A DNA stretch of 11,638 bases from Candidatus Anoxychlamydiales bacterium. Lineage in GTDB: Bacteria; Chlamydiota; Chlamydiia; Chlamydiales; SM23-39. The notes under the pieces were generated by a model that did no database searches, was not told the origin of the DNA, and was given only the letters and a program-made list of their open reading frames with translations. The translations under genes were made by a program, and so were the position numbers. The stretch covers positions 1 through 11,638 of the forward strand of contig JAAKFW010000031.1 of assembly GCA_011064905.1 (NCBI GenBank). Direction: 5' to 3'. This document shows, piece by piece, positions 1 through 6,164 of this stretch (positions within the stretch are counted from its first letter, which is position 1; the number at the start of each line of letters is the position of its first letter).

Positions 1-359
1 CCTTCATCTTCATTAAGAACTCCATAAGCTCTAGATATTTCTTTTGTTAAATCTGAAACCAAAGGATATTCTACCCCTTGAATTCCCCCTTTTTCTTTAG
101 CTGTATTTAGCCAAGCAAGGTGAGAATAGATGCTATCAATAGAGCAACCAACTACCTCAACATCTTTTTTCTTGAACTCATGAAGTTTCTCTTGAAAAGC
201 ATGAAGCTCAGTTGGACAAACAAAAGTAAAATCTAATGGATAGAAAAAAAATATCACATATCTACCCTGGAAATTTGATAAAGAAAAATCCTCATCAAAT
301 TTATTTTTTATAACAGCTTTTGCTTTAAACTCTGGCGCTTTTTTTCCAATTAATGTCAT
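1..359 (-). CDS. ahpC: Typical 2-Cys peroxiredoxin (AhpC/TSA family), C-terminal part outside window
   Basis: Thiol peroxidase of the Prx1/AhpC type, expected in the cytoplasm, where it reduces hydrogen peroxide and organic hydroperoxides using a thioredoxin- or AhpF-like reductant. The 119 visible codons begin MTLIGKKAPEF. They contain the peroxidatic motif FTFVCPTE, with the catalytic cysteine at Cys48 and the usual preceding Pro/Thr environment (YPLDFTFVCP). The later VVGCSIDS and YPLVSD segments also match the family. The resolving cysteine (usually in a VCP motif near residue 165-170) lies beyond the window edge and cannot be checked. The start is the ATG at 359-357, preceded by a strong AGGAGT 5 nt upstream. 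The gene lies 17 nt after the metallo-hydrolase stop codon on the same strand, so the two are very likely cotranscribed. The sequence is closer in style to eukaryotic/chlamydial TSA proteins than to E. coli AhpC, so the symbol is a family-level one. Confidence 0.93.
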   Translation of the reverse strand, partial: MTLIGKKAPEFKAKAVIKNKFDEDFSLSNFQGRYVIFFFYPLDFTFVCPTELHAFQEKLHEFKKKDVEVVGCSIDSIYSHLAWLNTAKEKGGIQGVEYPLVSDLTKEISRAYGVLNEDE

Positions 360-364
360 GTTAT

Positions 365-370
365 ACTCCT
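365..370 (-). promoter_or_regulatory. Shine-Dalgarno site of the peroxiredoxin gene
   Basis: AGGAGT on the minus strand, 5 nt from the ATG at 359. It is a near-perfect anti-16S match and fixes the start codon. It falls in the 17-nt gap after the upstream hydrolase gene, which supports translation from a shared transcript. Confidence 0.8.
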
Positions 371-376
371 TTTTAT

Positions 377-1003
377 TTAAATAAGTTGATTCGCATTTTC
401 CATCCAGCTTTCATCTTTAATAGTTGTTAAAGAGCCATGTCCCGGATATACTTTTGTCTCCTTTGGAAGTTTTGAGAGGCTTTTTAAAGACTTAACCATA
501 TCCTTTGAATTAGAATAAGAAAAGTCGATTCGCCCAAAAGATCCTTTAAAAAGTGTGTCTCCAGAAAAAAGAGTTTTTTCTTTCTCAATATAAAAACAAG
601 TGCCTCCAGGAGTGTGACCTGGAGTATGAATTACTTCAATTTCTATATCGCCAACTTTTATTTTATCCCTATTTTCTAATAAAATATCTGGTTTTACACC
701 TTCAGCTTTCATAGAAAAAAAAGATAAAGGCTCTGGATTTTCCAAAGCTTTAGCTTCTAATTTATGAATATAGAGAGAAGGGGAAAATGCATCTTTTAAA
801 TGTTTAACATCTGCAATATGATCCATGTGAGAATGAGTTAGCAAAATCTTATCCAATGTATAAGAGTTGTCTGCTAAAAAAAATTTAATCTTTTCAAAAG
901 CTCCAAAAGATGGATCTATTACAAAAGATTTTTTTGATTTTTCTGAGGTTACTACAAAAGTATTATTCTCAAGGGGACCTAAAACAAATATTTTTATTAA
1001 CAT
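377..1003 (-). CDS. Metallo-beta-lactamase-fold hydrolase, glyoxalase II-like (short YcbL type)
   Basis: Binuclear-metal hydrolase of the MBL superfamily, closest to short hydroxyacylglutathione hydrolase-like proteins that hydrolyse thioesters; the exact substrate is not determined. With the start chosen here the protein is 208 aa. All metal ligands expected for the family are present: T56-H57-S-H59-M-D61-H62, then H130 in TPGHTPGG, D149 in FSGDTLF and H189 in YPGHGS. At 208 aa it lacks the C-terminal substrate-binding helical domain of true glyoxalase II (about 250 aa). The frame stays open to a GTG at 1021, but that would place six codons inside the tRNA gene. The ATG at 1003-1001 gives a natural N terminus (MLIKIFVLGPLENN) and has GAGG about 10 nt upstream. 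It lies between tRNA-Arg and the peroxiredoxin gene, so a role in detoxifying reactive electrophiles is plausible but inferred. Confidence 0.92.
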   Translation of the reverse strand: MLIKIFVLGPLENNTFVVTSEKSKKSFVIDPSFGAFEKIKFFLADNSYTLDKILLTHSHMDHIADVKHLKDAFSPSLYIHKLEAKALENPEPLSFFSMKAEGVKPDILLENRDKIKVGDIEIEVIHTPGHTPGGTCFYIEKEKTLFSGDTLFKGSFGRIDFSYSNSKDMVKSLKSLSKLPKETKVYPGHGSLTTIKDESWMENANQLI

Positions 1004-1016
1004 ATAAAAAAAGCCT

Positions 1017-1090
1017 CGCACCGGAGAGGAATTGAACCCCTAACCTCTTGGTTCGTAGCCAAGCACTCTATCCAATTGAGCTACCGGTGC
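1017..1090 (-). tRNA. tRNA-Arg(ACG): tRNA-Arg (anticodon ACG)
   Basis: A complete 74-nt cloverleaf can be folded by hand. The acceptor arm GCACCGG/CCGGTGC pairs at all seven positions; the D arm is GCTC/GAGT; the anticodon stem is CTTGG/CCAAG around the loop CTACGAA; the variable region is AGGTT; the T arm AGGGG/CCTCT encloses TTCAATT. The anticodon is ACG, normally edited to ICG by TadA to read CGU, CGC and CGA. The discriminator base is G. CCA is not encoded (AGG follows), so the 3' end must be added by CCA-adding enzyme. No terminator separates it cleanly from the hydrolase gene that starts 13 nt further on. Confidence 0.97.
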
Positions 1091-1116
1091 ATTTTACACT
1101 AATAATGATGGCTAAT

Positions 1117-1145
1117 ATTATATGTTTTTATCAAGCGTTTTATAA
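1117..1145 (-). promoter_or_regulatory. Putative sigma-70 promoter of the tRNA-Arg/hydrolase/peroxiredoxin unit
   Basis: On the minus strand a perfect -10 box TATAAT lies at 1122-1117, with a weak -35 candidate TTATAA at 1145-1140 (17-nt spacer). The expected start point is about 20 nt before the tRNA 5' end, a normal tRNA leader length. The -10 is convincing; the -35 is poor, as is common in chlamydial promoters. It is the only good candidate upstream of the three-gene unit. Confidence 0.55.
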
Positions 1146-1192
1146 AATGATTTTATTTAATAAAAATATTTTTTTTATATTTCTAGTGTAAA

Positions 1193-1221
1193 TCGACAAA
1201 AAAATAAATTTATTGTTATAA
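1193..1221 (+). promoter_or_regulatory. Weak candidate promoter of the isochorismatase-like/trkA/trkH operon
   Basis: TCGACA at 1193-1198 and TTATAA at 1216-1221 are separated by 17 nt and lie 27 nt before the ATG at 1249. An overlapping alternative -10 is TATTAT at 1224-1229. The background is extremely A+T-rich, so chance matches are likely. A promoter must exist somewhere in 1091-1248, because the neighbouring gene on the left points away. AAGGGT at 1230-1235 is the likely, somewhat distant, ribosome binding site. Apart from these sites and the tRNA promoter, I see nothing in 1091-1248. Confidence 0.3.
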
Positions 1222-1248
1222 GTTATTATAAGGGTAAAATATAAAATT

Positions 1249-1848
1249 ATGTCAAATAGCGCTTTTTTAATTTTAGATCTTCAAAATGATATCTGTAACA
1301 TAGATGGAACTTTTCATAAAAATGGCTTAGATGCAAGTTTATCTTTAAAGATAGTTCCTCATATTGTTGATATGATCTATTTTTGTAAAAAAGAAAATAT
1401 TCCAGTAATTGCTGTTCAAATGAGCGTTTTAGAAAATGCTAAAAGAGAGGCAATAGGTCTTGGGATTTATAAAAAAATGATCCCTTTTATTGAAAAAGAA
1501 GGCTTAAGAGAGAATTCTTGGGGACATGATCTTTTAGATGAAATTAAAAATGTAGATTACAAAATTAAAAGATGGACTATGTCTGCATTTTATCATACAG
1601 AGCTTGCTAGACATTTATCAGCACTTAGAGTAAATAAACTAATTTTATCCGGATTTACTACGAACGGAATAGTCGAAACAACAGCAAGAGAAGCGGCATC
1701 TAGAAATTATCAGTTAGTGACACTTTCCGATTGTATCTCAAGTTATAGCGAAAAGTTGCATTTGGCATCGCTTACTAATTTAAATAATTTTAGTGCTGTT
1801 CTATCTTCTAAAAAATTTCAAGAAAATTTCGAAAGGGAAAAGTTTTAA
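1249..1848 (+). CDS. Isochorismatase/nicotinamidase-fold protein lacking the usual nucleophilic cysteine
   Basis: 199-aa single-domain protein of the cysteine-hydrolase (isochorismatase-like) superfamily. The N-terminal strand FLILDLQND carries the family Asp (D10). The KRWTMSAFYHTELARHL segment at 107-123 matches the family Lys/Arg and SAF region, although the lysine (K107) sits one residue off the usual spacing, with R108 at the canonical position. The segment LILSGFTTNGIVETTAREA (131-149) matches the motif that normally reads G-x-x-T-x-x-C-V-x-x-T. The position of the nucleophilic Cys is Ile141, preceded by Gly140. Cys-free members are known (EntB/PhzD-type isochorismatases and an uncharacterised group with TSGVV-like motifs), so it may use another chemistry or only bind ligand. 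It heads a three-gene operon: its TAA is immediately followed by the trkA ATG. Substrate unknown. Confidence 0.85.
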   Translation: MSNSAFLILDLQNDICNIDGTFHKNGLDASLSLKIVPHIVDMIYFCKKENIPVIAVQMSVLENAKREAIGLGIYKKMIPFIEKEGLRENSWGHDLLDEIKNVDYKIKRWTMSAFYHTELARHLSALRVNKLILSGFTTNGIVETTAREAASRNYQLVTLSDCISSYSEKLHLASLTNLNNFSAVLSSKKFQENFEREKF

Positions 1849-3219
1849 ATGAATATAGTTATTTTAGGTGCAGGTGAAATTGGATCTTACTTAGCTCAAG
1901 TTTTAGCAGATGAACAACATAGCGTTACTTTAATCGATAAAGATCCAATTATTTTAGAAAAGGTTAGCGAAAAAACAGATGTTGCAACTCTTCTCGGTTA
2001 CGGATCTCGGTGGAAAATTTTAGATGCTTTAATTGAAAATGAACCAGATGTTTTTATTGCTATGACCGGTAATGACGAAACTAATTTAGTATCGTGTGCG
2101 ATTGCAAAAAATTTGGGATATCCAAAAACAGTTTCTAGAGTAAAAGAGATCGGTTTTTTAGCAAGATCAAGACTCGATTTTGGAAGACTTTTTTATGTCG
2201 ATCATTTCATCGGTGCTGAGGTTTTAGCTGCAAATGATATTTTAAAAAGCATAATAAATCCAGAAGATCTAGCTATTGAAAATTTTGCTCATGGAGCTAT
2301 TCAAATGAGAACGATTGTTGTCCCTCAAAAATGGGGTAAAACAGATGTTGTATTAAATTCTTTAGATCTTCCGGAAGAGATGATTATAGGTCTTATTAGA
2401 AGAAAAAAGAAAGATCCAAAAGATCCTAATAAATTTATTGAAAAAATTATTTTCCCTCACGGAACAGACCATATTGAAGTCGGTGATGAAGTCACAGTAC
2501 TCGGCGAAACTAAATTCATGCAAGATATTCATAATTTTTTTAAAATTGAACAAAAAAAAGCAAAGTCTGTAGTGATAATTGGAGGCTCTTCTGTAGGAGT
2601 TAGACTCGCTCACATTTTAGAGCTAAGAAATATTCATGTTAAAATAGTTGAACACGATGAGAATCGATGCAAAGAAATTGCTGATCTTCTTCCAAAAAGC
2701 ACTGTTATAAATGAAGATGGAAAAAATTTAGATTTTTTTGCATCTGAACAAATCTCAGATGTGGATGCATTTGTTGTATGTACCAATAGAGATGAAGAGA
2801 ATTTTTTGATCGCAAGCATCGGTAAATACATTGGTTGTAAAAAAGTAATTAGCTTAATTTCTAATACAAGTTTTGCCTCTATTTTAAAATCTTTAGATAT
2901 TAAATATGCTGTTTCTGAAAGAGTAAATATATCTAATAGAATTTTATCGATAATTCATGAAGAAAAAATAATTTCGATAGCATCACTTTGCGATAATAAA
3001 GCAAAAGTATTAGAAATAAAAGTCTCAGAAGATTGTGAGCTTGTTGGAATACCGCTTTCCCAGCTTAGCGCAAAACTTCCTAAAAATTTAATTATTAGTG
3101 CTATTGAAAATAGAGGCAGAATTATGATTGGAAAGGGTAATAGAATTATTTCACCGGGAGATACTTTAATTTTAAATACAAGCCCTGAAATTTTGCCTCT
3201 GTTGCAAGACTTATTTTAA
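1849..3219 (+). CDS. trkA: Trk potassium uptake regulatory subunit TrkA
   Basis: Cytoplasmic NAD(H)/nucleotide-binding gating subunit of the Trk K+ uptake system, which attaches to the membrane subunit TrkH. At 456 aa it matches the usual TrkA length (about 458). It has the duplicated RCK layout: first Rossmann domain from residue 1 (VILGAGEIGSYLA, with the acidic end of the second strand at D30), a TrkA_C-type domain around 145-230, and a second Rossmann domain from about 239 (VVIIGGSSVGVRLA, acidic E268/D270). A second TrkA_C domain follows at about 375-456, ending in the typical GNRIISPGDTLIL. The second glycine motif, GGSSVG, is slightly atypical but expected in TrkA. The ATG at 1849 directly abuts the preceding stop codon, and an AAGGGA at 1833-1838 inside the upstream gene serves as ribosome binding site, implying coupled translation. 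trkH follows 12 nt downstream. Confidence 0.96.
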   Translation: MNIVILGAGEIGSYLAQVLADEQHSVTLIDKDPIILEKVSEKTDVATLLGYGSRWKILDALIENEPDVFIAMTGNDETNLVSCAIAKNLGYPKTVSRVKEIGFLARSRLDFGRLFYVDHFIGAEVLAANDILKSIINPEDLAIENFAHGAIQMRTIVVPQKWGKTDVVLNSLDLPEEMIIGLIRRKKKDPKDPNKFIEKIIFPHGTDHIEVGDEVTVLGETKFMQDIHNFFKIEQKKAKSVVIIGGSSVGVRLAHILELRNIHVKIVEHDENRCKEIADLLPKSTVINEDGKNLDFFASEQISDVDAFVVCTNRDEENFLIASIGKYIGCKKVISLISNTSFASILKSLDIKYAVSERVNISNRILSIIHEEKIISIASLCDNKAKVLEIKVSEDCELVGIPLSQLSAKLPKNLIISAIENRGRIMIGKGNRIISPGDTLILNTSPEILPLLQDLF

Positions 3220-3223
3220 GGAG
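3218..3223 (+). promoter_or_regulatory. Shine-Dalgarno site that fixes the TTG start of trkH
   Basis: AAGGAG overlaps the trkA stop codon (TAA 3217-3219) and lies 8 nt before the TTG at 3232-3234. TrkH has no ATG in frame until codon 83, which is well inside the membrane domain. This strong site is therefore what supports the rare start codon. Confidence 0.8.
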
Positions 3224-3231
3224 CTCAAAAT

Positions 3232-4869
3232 TTGAGATATCAAGAAGTTAGTAAAATCATCGGAAAGTTGCTTTTTTATTTTTCTTTGATATTAATTCTT
3301 CCTCTTTTGATTGCTCTTTATTTTGAATTTGTCTACAAAACACCACACCCAAACTCTACTTTAGCTTTTTTAAAAACTATTTTGGTGAGTTTAATCTTGT
3401 CAGGAATATTTTTATATTTTGGTAAAAAAGCAACTGGAGTTTTTTTTAGAAGAGAGAGTGTTTTAATAGTAGTTCTTATGTGGGTTCTCGCAACTATCGT
3501 TAGCGGCCTTCCCTTTTACTTTTCGAATACTTTAAATAATCCAATAGATTGTGTTTTTGAATCAATTTCCGGCTTAACAACAACAGGCTCTACTGTAATG
3601 TGTCCTAAACTTTTTGAACCTAACTCTACAAACCCAAAACCATATTCCGTAAAAAATCCTCACTACCCAGAAAAAAATTATATGTTTTATGGAACAATCT
3701 CGCCTGTTAGAGATGCATCTGGCGCTATCCTCTATCAAGGAGTTGAAGCAGTTAGTAAAGCTGTGTTGTTTTGGCGAAGCTTTATTCAATGGCTCGGAGG
3801 CCTTGGAATCGTTGTGCTTTTTTTAACAATACTACCGGCTCTAGCTGTTGGAGGGAAATTTCTGCTTCAAGCAGAAATGACCGGCCCAGTTAAAGAATCT
3901 ATCGCTCCTAGAATTAAAGAAACGGCATCACTACTTTGGAAATTATATTTAGGACTAACTATAATCGAGGTTTTTTTCTTAATTTTAACAAATGAAAAAA
4001 TGCCAATTTTGGATGCTTTTTGTATCACCTTTTCAAATCTTTCTACAGGAGGATACGCTATTCGAAATGATTCAATTGGAAGTTATCATAACTTTTTAAC
4101 AGAATGGGTAATAATTGTATTTATGTTTGTCGGCAGTGTAAACTTTGCCCTATACTTTCATTGTCTTAGAGGAAAGTTTTTCAGGATTTATGAACCTGAT
4201 TTTTTCTTATTTATCGCTGTTATTATTATAGGATCTGCTTTAGTTGTTTTTAAATTAATCGGAGCTGAGAGCTACTCTTTAGAAGGCGTTAAAACTGGTG
4301 TATATACTGTCTCAAGAGCTATTAGAGAGGGCACCTTCCATGCAATCTCTGCTCAAACCTCCACGGGATTTGTAACAACTGATATCGCTAAATGGCCATT
4401 TGCCACTCAACTTTTTATGCTTCTTTTAATGTTTATAGGAGGGATGTCCGGAGCTACTTGCGGAGGAATTAAAACATCTAGATTTTATATCTTATATAAG
4501 ATCTTAAAAAACAAAATAGAAGAGATCTTTAGACCATCGACTGTTAGACCTCTAAAAATTGGAAAAAAAGAAATACCAATGAGCACTGGAGTTACCGTAT
4601 TAGCATTTTTTAGTCTAGTTGCCTTTTTTACAGTTTTAGGAACTGTTTTTTTTATATTCGCTCAAATAGATTCAGAAACTTCTGTGTCATCAGTCGCTTG
4701 TATGTTAAATAATATTGGCTTTGCTTTTGGGGCCGGCGGGCCTGCTACTTCTTTTGCTTTTATGGGTGGTTTTAGCAAACTTTTATCTAGTTTTTTAATG
4801 CTACTTGGAAGATTAGAATACTTTATAATTTTACTTGTCTTCGCTCCTATTTTTTGGAAAATAAAATAA
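3232..4869 (+). CDS. trkH: Trk potassium uptake transmembrane subunit TrkH
   Basis: Inner-membrane K+ channel/transporter subunit that works with TrkA. The 545-aa protein begins with TTG (strong AAGGAG upstream) and has the four-fold M-P-M layout of the SKT family. The pore-loop filters are visible: TTTGST (116-121), STGGYA (271-276), TSTGFVTT (376-383) and NNIGFAFG (493-500), each with its filter glycine. The family block FWRSFIQWLGGLGI (180-193) and GGMSGATCGGIKT (403-415) are intact. It is longer than E. coli TrkH (483 aa), mainly because about 45 extra polar residues lie between the first filter and the FWR block (roughly 124-175). These would face the periplasm. The C-terminal segment after the fourth filter ends GRLEYFIILLVFAPIFWK, as in the family. 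Last gene of the operon; its stop lies 6 nt from the stop of the convergent hydrolase gene. Confidence 0.96.
   Translation: MRYQEVSKIIGKLLFYFSLILILPLLIALYFEFVYKTPHPNSTLAFLKTILVSLILSGIFLYFGKKATGVFFRRESVLIVVLMWVLATIVSGLPFYFSNTLNNPIDCVFESISGLTTTGSTVMCPKLFEPNSTNPKPYSVKNPHYPEKNYMFYGTISPVRDASGAILYQGVEAVSKAVLFWRSFIQWLGGLGIVVLFLTILPALAVGGKFLLQAEMTGPVKESIAPRIKETASLLWKLYLGLTIIEVFFLILTNEKMPILDAFCITFSNLSTGGYAIRNDSIGSYHNFLTEWVIIVFMFVGSVNFALYFHCLRGKFFRIYEPDFFLFIAVIIIGSALVVFKLIGAESYSLEGVKTGVYTVSRAIREGTFHAISAQTSTGFVTTDIAKWPFATQLFMLLLMFIGGMSGATCGGIKTSRFYILYKILKNKIEEIFRPSTVRPLKIGKKEIPMSTGVTVLAFFSLVAFFTVLGTVFFIFAQIDSETSVSSVACMLNNIGFAFGAGGPATSFAFMGGFSKLLSSFLMLLGRLEYFIILLVFAPIFWKIK
3858..3878. repeat. Short perfect inverted repeat inside trkH
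   Basis: ATTTCTGC, loop TTCAA, GCAGAAAT: an 8-bp perfect stem with a 5-nt loop within coding sequence after the FWR block. No T-run follows, so it is not a terminator. It may be a chance effect of codon choice. Confidence 0.5.
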
Positions 4870-4875
4870 AAAAAT

Positions 4876-6090
4876 TTAAGATTCTAAAACATTTAAAGCT
4901 TCATTAAAGATATCTTGAGAGATTGCTGACCAATGAAGGCAGTTAGGATCTAAGATTCTAATAAATTGTTTTTCTGTTTTCTTCACTGCTTTAAAAAAAC
5001 TAGCTTCATATGGAATTTTTTCATCCTTTGGTAAAAATAGAATAAATTTTTTAGATTTTACTTTTTGCCAATCTTTTTCAGGAGAAAGACCCCACCCAAA
5101 AAATACCATGGCTTTTGCAAAAATAAATGCGCAAACAGAAGATATAGCACCTATTATTTTAGCTAAAATGATTGGGTTTTGTATCTTTTTTTCAAAATAA
5201 ATATCATGTTTTGTTACAAAATCTTTCACTCTATTAACTATCTTTTGAGGCCCTAATTTTTCGAGCAGAACAAAAGGCATAACCAAACAAGCAGAAAACA
5301 CAGAACGAAACAGTTCTTTAGTCATATAATAACAAGCATTTTCTACAGAACTAAATGATCTATCATTTAGTAGCTTAATATCTCTATGTTTTGATGCTAA
5401 ATATGTTGCTTTTATTCCGCCAAATGAGTGTCCATGTAAAATAATTTTTTCTTTGGAAACACCAAGTCTTTTTTTCGCATACTGCAAAATAGCTTCTGCA
5501 TCTAAAAAAAGCCCCTTTCTTGTTGCAATAGATGAGCTTTTGGCAACCCCTCGATCGTTAAAGACTAATATATTATGATTTTTTATAGTAGATACTACTT
5601 CTTTGTAATGCCCCAAATCTTCATACCTGCCCGTTTGACCTAAAAAATGAATAATTAAGGGGCCGTCCCTTTTTAAATCTCTACCATAAAGATCCTTACT
5701 TGGAATAAATACACCGTTTAATTTTACTCCATCTGCTGTTTTTATATTTACTGTTTCCGCTTTAAAAATATCTTTTAAATTTTGTCTGCCTTGTCTTAAA
5801 TATTTTTTCTGTTTTACCTCTTTTGTGGGATTTCCTTTAGCATCATAAAAATGTATTTTTACTTTTTTGCTATAAAATTGAGATGGCACCATCAAATAAT
5901 AACCTAAAAAGGTATGAATTTTATAATGTATGTACCTACATATAGCGATCGGAAAAATAATAACTGAAAAGATTTTATAGACAAGCGTAGCTATTTTAGA
6001 AATAATTGATTTTTTCATATGCTTTGGATAAGTAGCCTGAAAAACATCTGCAATATTTAATCTTTCTAATCTTGTAGAATTTATAGCCAT
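4876..6090 (-). CDS. Chlamydial CHLPS 43 kDa / DUF818-type alpha/beta hydrolase
   Basis: 404-aa protein resembling the CHLPS 43 kDa family (DUF818), found mainly in Chlamydiota and of unknown substrate. The N terminus (about 34-53) contains a hydrophobic stretch (ATLVYKIFSVIIFPIAICRY) that could anchor it in a membrane. The hydrolase core starts around residue 110 (DGVKLNGVFIPS). The nucleophile elbow is GHSFGG (220-225, Ser222); the family-typical LNDRSFSSV follows at 241-249. A second hydrophobic region (about 306-334) precedes the strand carrying the probable acid (D356 in PKDEKIP), and the probable catalytic His is H387 in CLHW. The triad is thus plausibly complete. The start is the ATG at 6090, with a weak AAGAAG purine stretch upstream. 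It lies 74 nt downstream of groEL on the same strand and may be read through from it. A role on lipids or host-derived esters would be pure inference. Confidence 0.88.
   Translation of the reverse strand: MAINSTRLERLNIADVFQATYPKHMKKSIISKIATLVYKIFSVIIFPIAICRYIHYKIHTFLGYYLMVPSQFYSKKVKIHFYDAKGNPTKEVKQKKYLRQGRQNLKDIFKAETVNIKTADGVKLNGVFIPSKDLYGRDLKRDGPLIIHFLGQTGRYEDLGHYKEVVSTIKNHNILVFNDRGVAKSSSIATRKGLFLDAEAILQYAKKRLGVSKEKIILHGHSFGGIKATYLASKHRDIKLLNDRSFSSVENACYYMTKELFRSVFSACLVMPFVLLEKLGPQKIVNRVKDFVTKHDIYFEKKIQNPIILAKIIGAISSVCAFIFAKAMVFFGWGLSPEKDWQKVKSKKFILFLPKDEKIPYEASFFKAVKKTEKQFIRILDPNCLHWSAISQDIFNEALNVLES
5350..5371. repeat. Short perfect inverted repeat inside the hydrolase gene
   Basis: ACTAAATGAT, CT, ATCATTTAGT: perfect 10-nt arms (9 bp with a realistic 4-nt loop). 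It lies in the region coding for LNDRSFS. A+T-rich and without a T-run; possibly a by-product of codon choice. Confidence 0.45.
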
Positions 6091-6136
6091 TTTTTCTTCT
6101 TTTTATTAATTCTAAAAAAACCATCTATATCTAATA

Positions 6137-6153
6137 AAAAACTCTTAGTTTTT
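6137..6153. terminator. Weak hairpin between groEL and the hydrolase gene
   Basis: On the minus strand AAAAACT, loop AAG, AGTTTTT forms a 7-bp stem just after the groEL stop codon (6165), with the T-run being part of the stem. It is nearly all A-T and so energetically weak. It might act as an inefficient terminator that allows read-through into the hydrolase gene. Nothing else is seen in 6091-6164. Confidence 0.25.
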
Positions 6154-6164
6154 CCTAAAAAAAC

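Noticed and set aside
1004..1021. Longer form of the metallo-hydrolase starting with GTG at 1021 (six extra residues)
   Set aside because: These codons run through the end of the tRNA-Arg acceptor stem; the ATG at 1003 has the family-typical N terminus.
1091..1248. A small RNA or extra gene between the tRNA and the isochorismatase-like gene
   Set aside because: Only low-complexity A+T-rich sequence with promoter-like boxes is present; no structured or coding signal was found.
2362..2831. Two minus-strand open frames inside trkA
   Set aside because: They lie opposite a clear TrkA coding region, have no recognisable domain, and are explained as antisense shadows.
3574..3789. Minus-strand open frame opposite the TrkH pore-loop insertion
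   Set aside because: Overlaps a well-supported gene; composition (Cys/Arg-rich) is typical of an antisense shadow.
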